Source of the DNA: Buchnera aphidicola (Cinara splendens)
GTDB lineage: Bacteria; Pseudomonadota; Gammaproteobacteria; Enterobacterales; Enterobacteriaceae
Assembly (NCBI RefSeq): GCF_900698975.1
Contig: NZ_LR217722.1
Span: 124,001-188,000 of the forward strand
DNA: 64,000 bases
Reading direction: 5' to 3'
Positions 60,236-64,000 of this stretch are shown in pieces. A model generated the notes under the pieces. It saw nothing but the letters and a program-made list of their open reading frames with translations. It was not told where the DNA came from and did no database searches. Positions within the stretch are counted from its first letter, which is position 1; each line of letters starts with the position of its first letter. Position numbers and translations under genes: made by a program.

Positions 60236-63200
60236 ATGTATTCAAAAAATTTTGTGCATCTTCGAACACATAGTGACTATTCTATGATCGATGGTATGGT
60301 AAAACCAGAACAGTTAGTACAACAAGCTAAATTAATGAATATGACATCTTTAGGTATTACTGATGTAAATAATTTACACGGTGTTATTAAGTTTTATTCA
60401 TCTGCACATCGAGTAGGTATTAAACCAATTATTGGTATTGATATAATGGTTCAATCAAATATTCTCAAGAATACTATATGTCGATTAACTGTGTTAGCCG
60501 CTAATAATCAAGGCTATAAAAATATAATTGAGTTGTTATCAGAATCATATAAATTAGGATATAATGATAATTTTGGATTAGTAATTTGTATGAATCATCT
60601 ATTAAAGTTTAAAAAAGGTGTATTAATTTTATCTGGAGGTATGCAAGGAGATATTGCTAAATGCATATTTAAAAATGATATAAATTTATTGAATCATTGT
60701 ATTTTGTTCTATAAAAAACATTTTCCAAATAAATATTATTTAGAAATTTCTAGAATTGGTTTACCTCGAGAAGAAGAATATATTACATATATAAAACATA
60801 TCTCTCATAAATATTCTTTGCCAATAATCGCTACTAACGAGGTATTATTTTTAAAAAAAAATGATTTTTATGTTCATCAAATAAAAGTAGCAATATATAA
60901 AAAAACAACTATTACTGATTTAAAATTTGTATATAAATATACAAAGGATCAGTTTTTAAAAAGTCAATATGATATAACTGAAATTTTTCATGACATTCCG
61001 GAATCAATAATTAATAGTGTTGAGCTTGCAAAACGTTGTAACGTCATTATTCCATCTGGTTCTTATTTTTTACCTGTTTTTCCTACTCGATCTATGGATC
61101 CTTATCAGTTTTTTGTACAACAATCAAGTATCGGTCTGAAATCACGTTTAATAAATTTATTTCCTGATATACACCACAGAAATATAAAAAAAAAAATATA
61201 TTTTTCTAGATTAAAACATGAGTTATTAATTATAAAAAAAATGGGTTTTGTTAGTTATTTTTTGATTGTTATGGAGTTTATTCAATGGGCAAAAAATCAT
61301 AATATACCAGTTGGTCCAGGTAGAGGTTCTGGTGCTGGATCTTTAGTATCATTTTCTCTTAATATTACAGAAATAGACCCATTACAATTTGATTTATTAT
61401 TTGAACGATTTTTAAATCCTGATCGTGTTTCTTTACCAGATTTTGATATTGATTTTTGTATGGAAAAAAGAGATTTAGTTATTGATCATGTAATAAAAAA
61501 ATATGGTCGTAATTCTGTTTCACAAATCATCACTTTTGGTACCATGGCTGCTAAAGCAGTTATTCGGGATGTAGGTAGAGTTCTTGGCTATCCTTATGGA
61601 TTAATGAATAAAATTTCTAAATTAGTACCTTTAGATCCTAAAATGACTTTAAAAAAAGCATTTTCTGTACAAAAAGAATTAGTAGATTTATATAATCATA
61701 ATCACGATATTAAGATATTAATTGATATAGCTAAAAAATTAGAAGGAGTTATTCGTAATATAGGTAAACATGCGGGAGGTGTTGTTATTTCTCCAACTAA
61801 AATTTCTGATTTTGTACCTATATTGTGCGATTTTCAAGGAAAGAATCAAGTAACACAATTTGATAAAAATGACATTGAATTTGTAGGTTTAGTAAAATTT
61901 GATTTTTTAGGTTTAAAGACTTTAACTATGATTGATATGGTTGTTAACATGATAAATAAAAAATATGTACGTCAAGAAAAACAAAAATTTTTTATTGGTA
62001 AAATTAATTTAAAAGATAAGAAAAGTTTTTTTTTATTGAAAAAAGCTGATACTATTTCTGTTTTTCAGTTAGAATCTTTAGGAATGAGAAATCTGATTAA
62101 ACGTTTACAACCAGATTCTTTTGAAGATATTATTGCTCTAGTAGCTCTTTATAGGCCTGGACCACTACAGTCAGGAATGGTAGATAATTTTATAAATCGT
62201 AAAAATGGTACAGAAAAAATCTCGTATCCTGATCATAGATGGCAGCATAAATGTTTAAAACCTATTTTAAAATCAACATATGGAATTATTTTATATCAAG
62301 AACAAGTTATGCAAATTGCTCAAGTTTTATCAAATTTTACTCCAAGTGAAGCAGATATTTTAAGACGAGCTATGGCAAAAAAAAATCCTAAAGAAATGAT
62401 GCAACAAAGACAATTATTTCAATTAGGTGCTTCAAAAAATTCTATAAATTTAAATTTGTCAACAAAGATTTTTGACTTGTTAGAAAAATTTTCTGCGTAT
62501 GGTTTTAATAAATCACATTCTGCTACATATGCTTTATTAGCATATCAAACATTGTGGCTAAAAGCTAATTATTCTGCTGAATTTATGGCATCGTCTATGA
62601 CATTAGATATGATGAATACTAAAAAGATAGTTAATCTAATTCATGATGCACGTCGTATGAATTTAAATATTGTTTCTCCTAATATAAATTTTAGCGACTA
62701 TTTTTTTTCTGTAAATAAATTTGGAGAAATAGTGTATGGTTTAGGAGCAATTAAAGGTTTAGGAAAATCTTCTATTGATATAATTTTAAAAGAAAGAAAT
62801 AAACCTGTTGGTGTTTTTTCTGATTTTTTAGATTTATGTGTTCGTTTACTTTTAAAAAAAACAACTCGTCATATTTTTGAAATATTAGTAATGTCCGGAT
62901 CATGTGATTGTTTTAATAAATGTCGTGTTCAATTATTTGATAATATTGGAAAAATGATACAAATTGCTAAAAAAAAAATTTTAGCAATGAAAACTAAACA
63001 GGATGATTTATTTCATTTTAAAGATTGTTTTTCTAAGAAAATATTTATTAAAAAAAACAGAAATTTATATACATCTTTTATATATACTAATGAAATAATT
63101 TCAACGATTTTAAAGTGGGAGTATGAAATGCTGGGCTTACATCTCACTAGTCATCCTATTAAAAATTTTTTAAAAGAAATACATTATTATACTAAAGGTA

Positions 63201-63757
63201 TAACTTTACATGATTGTTCTTTACTAAGCCAAGATAATTATATCGTTCTTATAGGAATGATTTGGTCTATAAAAATAGCATTTACTAAAAAAAAAAATAA
63301 ATTTTATATTATTACTTTAGATGATTCATATAGTCGCTTAGATGTAATTTATTTTGATAATATTAATAATATTATGGATCAATTTTTTTGTAAAAAAAAT
63401 ACCATTGTAGTGGTGACCGGAAAATTATCACATGATTCTTTTACTAATCGATCACGTTTTTTAGTAAAAACAATTTGTAATATTGAACAATATAGAGAAA
63501 GAAAGATGTATAATATTAAAATATATATAAATAATAATACTACTGAATATAAAGATATTTTAGATAATTTATATAATTATTTGTCAAATAATATTCTTTC
63601 TGGACGCGTGTCATTAACTTTTATTGTATCATCGCAATTATGTATACAACATAAATTATTTAATCACATTTATTACATATATCCTGACAATAATTTTTTA
63701 AATTATTTAAAATTATTCCAAGATTATATAACTATTAAATTAAATTTTTATAAATAA
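60236..63757 (+). CDS. dnaE: DNA polymerase III alpha subunit
   Basis: Replicative polymerase. It has 1173 residues against 1160 in E. coli. The N-terminal PHP domain begins FVHLRTHSDYSMIDGM. Catalytic aspartates are in LPDFDIDFCMEKRD near residue 401 and FDFLGLKTLTMID near 555. PVGPGRGSGAGSLVSF near 360, ALYRPGPLQSGMVDNFI near 640 and SAYGFNKSHSATYALLAYQT near 755 are kept. The C-terminal third (OB fold and tau-binding region, beyond about 900) is drifted and lysine-rich. An AGG site precedes the ATG. It is convergent with proS. An 11-base A run is inside the gene near 61186-61196. Confidence 0.98.
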   Translation: MYSKNFVHLRTHSDYSMIDGMVKPEQLVQQAKLMNMTSLGITDVNNLHGVIKFYSSAHRVGIKPIIGIDIMVQSNILKNTICRLTVLAANNQGYKNIIELLSESYKLGYNDNFGLVICMNHLLKFKKGVLILSGGMQGDIAKCIFKNDINLLNHCILFYKKHFPNKYYLEISRIGLPREEEYITYIKHISHKYSLPIIATNEVLFLKKNDFYVHQIKVAIYKKTTITDLKFVYKYTKDQFLKSQYDITEIFHDIPESIINSVELAKRCNVIIPSGSYFLPVFPTRSMDPYQFFVQQSSIGLKSRLINLFPDIHHRNIKKKIYFSRLKHELLIIKKMGFVSYFLIVMEFIQWAKNHNIPVGPGRGSGAGSLVSFSLNITEIDPLQFDLLFERFLNPDRVSLPDFDIDFCMEKRDLVIDHVIKKYGRNSVSQIITFGTMAAKAVIRDVGRVLGYPYGLMNKISKLVPLDPKMTLKKAFSVQKELVDLYNHNHDIKILIDIAKKLEGVIRNIGKHAGGVVISPTKISDFVPILCDFQGKNQVTQFDKNDIEFVGLVKFDFLGLKTLTMIDMVVNMINKKYVRQEKQKFFIGKINLKDKKSFFLLKKADTISVFQLESLGMRNLIKRLQPDSFEDIIALVALYRPGPLQSGMVDNFINRKNGTEKISYPDHRWQHKCLKPILKSTYGIILYQEQVMQIAQVLSNFTPSEADILRRAMAKKNPKEMMQQRQLFQLGASKNSINLNLSTKIFDLLEKFSAYGFNKSHSATYALLAYQTLWLKANYSAEFMASSMTLDMMNTKKIVNLIHDARRMNLNIVSPNINFSDYFFSVNKFGEIVYGLGAIKGLGKSSIDIILKERNKPVGVFSDFLDLCVRLLLKKTTRHIFEILVMSGSCDCFNKCRVQLFDNIGKMIQIAKKKILAMKTKQDDLFHFKDCFSKKIFIKKNRNLYTSFIYTNEIISTILKWEYEMLGLHLTSHPIKNFLKEIHYYTKGITLHDCSLLSQDNYIVLIGMIWSIKIAFTKKKNKFYIITLDDSYSRLDVIYFDNINNIMDQFFCKKNTIVVVTGKLSHDSFTNRSRFLVKTICNIEQYRERKMYNIKIYINNNTTEYKDILDNLYNYLSNNILSGRVSLTFIVSSQLCIQHKLFNHIYYIYPDNNFLNYLKLFQDYITIKLNFYK

Positions 63758-63785
63758 TATATTTATTACATTACAGTTATAGTTA

Positions 63786-63839
63786 ATTTTAATAATAAAT
63801 ATTATTTATATTTAATTTAAATTAATTTATTATTAAAAT
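63786..63839. terminator. Inverted repeat between dnaE and proS
   Basis: Perfect 15-bp inverted repeat, ATTTTAATAATAAAT with ATTTATTATTAAAAT, with a 24-base loop, between convergent dnaE and proS. All bases are A or T, so the stem is weak per pair but unusually long. Probably a shared terminator. Confidence 0.5.
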
Positions 63840-63870
63840 ATTGTTCTACTTTTTTGGAAATTATAAAAAC

Positions 63871-64000
63871 TTATAAAATTTTTTTTATAAAATTAAATAG
63901 TTGATTAATAGGAATTCTTTTTTTTAAGTTGGTTTTTCTAAAATAAAATTCAATTTTTTGAACTTTTAATGTATTAGCACTAATAATTATTCCATAAGGA
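63871..64000 (-). CDS. proS: Prolyl-tRNA synthetase, 3' end
   Basis: Only the last 43 codons are in the window; the gene continues beyond base 64000. Read on the minus strand the sequence is PYGIIISANTLK followed by VQKIEFYFRKTNL and IPINQLFNFIKK. It aligns with the C-terminus of E. coli ProS (IPHRIVIGDRNL, then IEYKYRRNGE and the final helix), the end of the anticodon-binding domain. The position next to dnaE matches the order I recall in Buchnera. The short length limits certainty. Confidence 0.8.
   Translation of the reverse strand, partial: PYGIIISANTLKVQKIEFYFRKTNLKKRIPINQLFNFIKKIL

Noticed and set aside
1-64000. tRNA genes, CRISPR arrays, insertion sequences, prophage or plasmid-type genes
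   Set aside because: No GC-richer tRNA-like stretch besides tmRNA, no regularly spaced repeats, and no transposase, integrase or phage-like protein was found on either strand.

Overview
This 64 kb window is a stretch of a highly reduced, very AT-rich gammaproteobacterial endosymbiont chromosome. The nearest fit is Buchnera aphidicola, the primary symbiont of aphids, or a very close relative. The assignment rests on three things: nearly every protein aligns from end to end with an Escherichia coli counterpart; the gene blocks are E. coli-like with intervening genes deleted; and the order (nuo - prs - prfA/prmC/sirB1 - ackA/pta - gyrA - ahpC-type peroxidase - ung - grpE - ssrA - grxD - rnt - pth - ychF - thrCBA - pcnB - truA - secA - aceEF/lpd - erpA - ftsZA - murE - rsmH - ilvHI - dapD - map - rpsB/tsf/pyrH/frr - bamA - fabZ - dnaE - proS) is the order I recall for Buchnera. 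No insertion sequence, prophage, CRISPR array, toxin system or laterally acquired island is visible. Spacers are almost pure A/T.

Layout. 1-8943: end of nuoG and complete nuoH-N (respiratory complex I). 9237-15644: prs, then prfA-prmC-sirB1-ackA-pta. 15707-24969: gyrA, the peroxiredoxin, ung, grpE, tmRNA, grxD, rnt, pth and ychF. 25062-29761: thrABC operon. 30246-36169: pcnB, truA and secA, separated by long empty spacers. 36694-42125: pyruvate dehydrogenase complex (aceE, aceF, lpd). 42577-49035: erpA and what is left of the division and cell-wall (dcw) cluster, only ftsZ, ftsA, a decayed murE and rsmH. 49192-53350: ilvH, ilvI, dapD and map. 53702-56721: rpsB-tsf-pyrH-frr. 56981-59945: bamA and fabZ. 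60236-63757: dnaE, facing the 3' end of proS at the window edge.

How the genes fit together. The energy genes run from pyruvate through PDH to NADH and complex I, with ackA/pta as an acetyl-phosphate branch. The biosynthetic genes make amino acids an aphid host would need: threonine (thrABC), the first committed step to valine and isoleucine (ilvIH), and a step of lysine/DAP synthesis (dapD). The rest is core information processing, proofreading and ribosome rescue.

The most notable signals are signs of envelope collapse. The dcw cluster has lost ftsL, ftsI, murF, mraY, murD, ftsW, murG, murC, ddlB and ftsQ. Its one remaining ligase, murE, still has a full-length open frame but has lost nearly every MurE active-site motif. 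BamA and FabZ survive although the lipid A genes normally between and after them are gone. Other observations are a single-domain Pta, a one-lipoyl AceF, a SecA without its zinc tail, a ThrA with an altered allosteric glutamine, a NuoL with an altered Lys-Asp pair, and several 12-14 base homopolymers inside intact genes. I found no convincing wholly new system; the interest lies in how existing systems have been stripped down.
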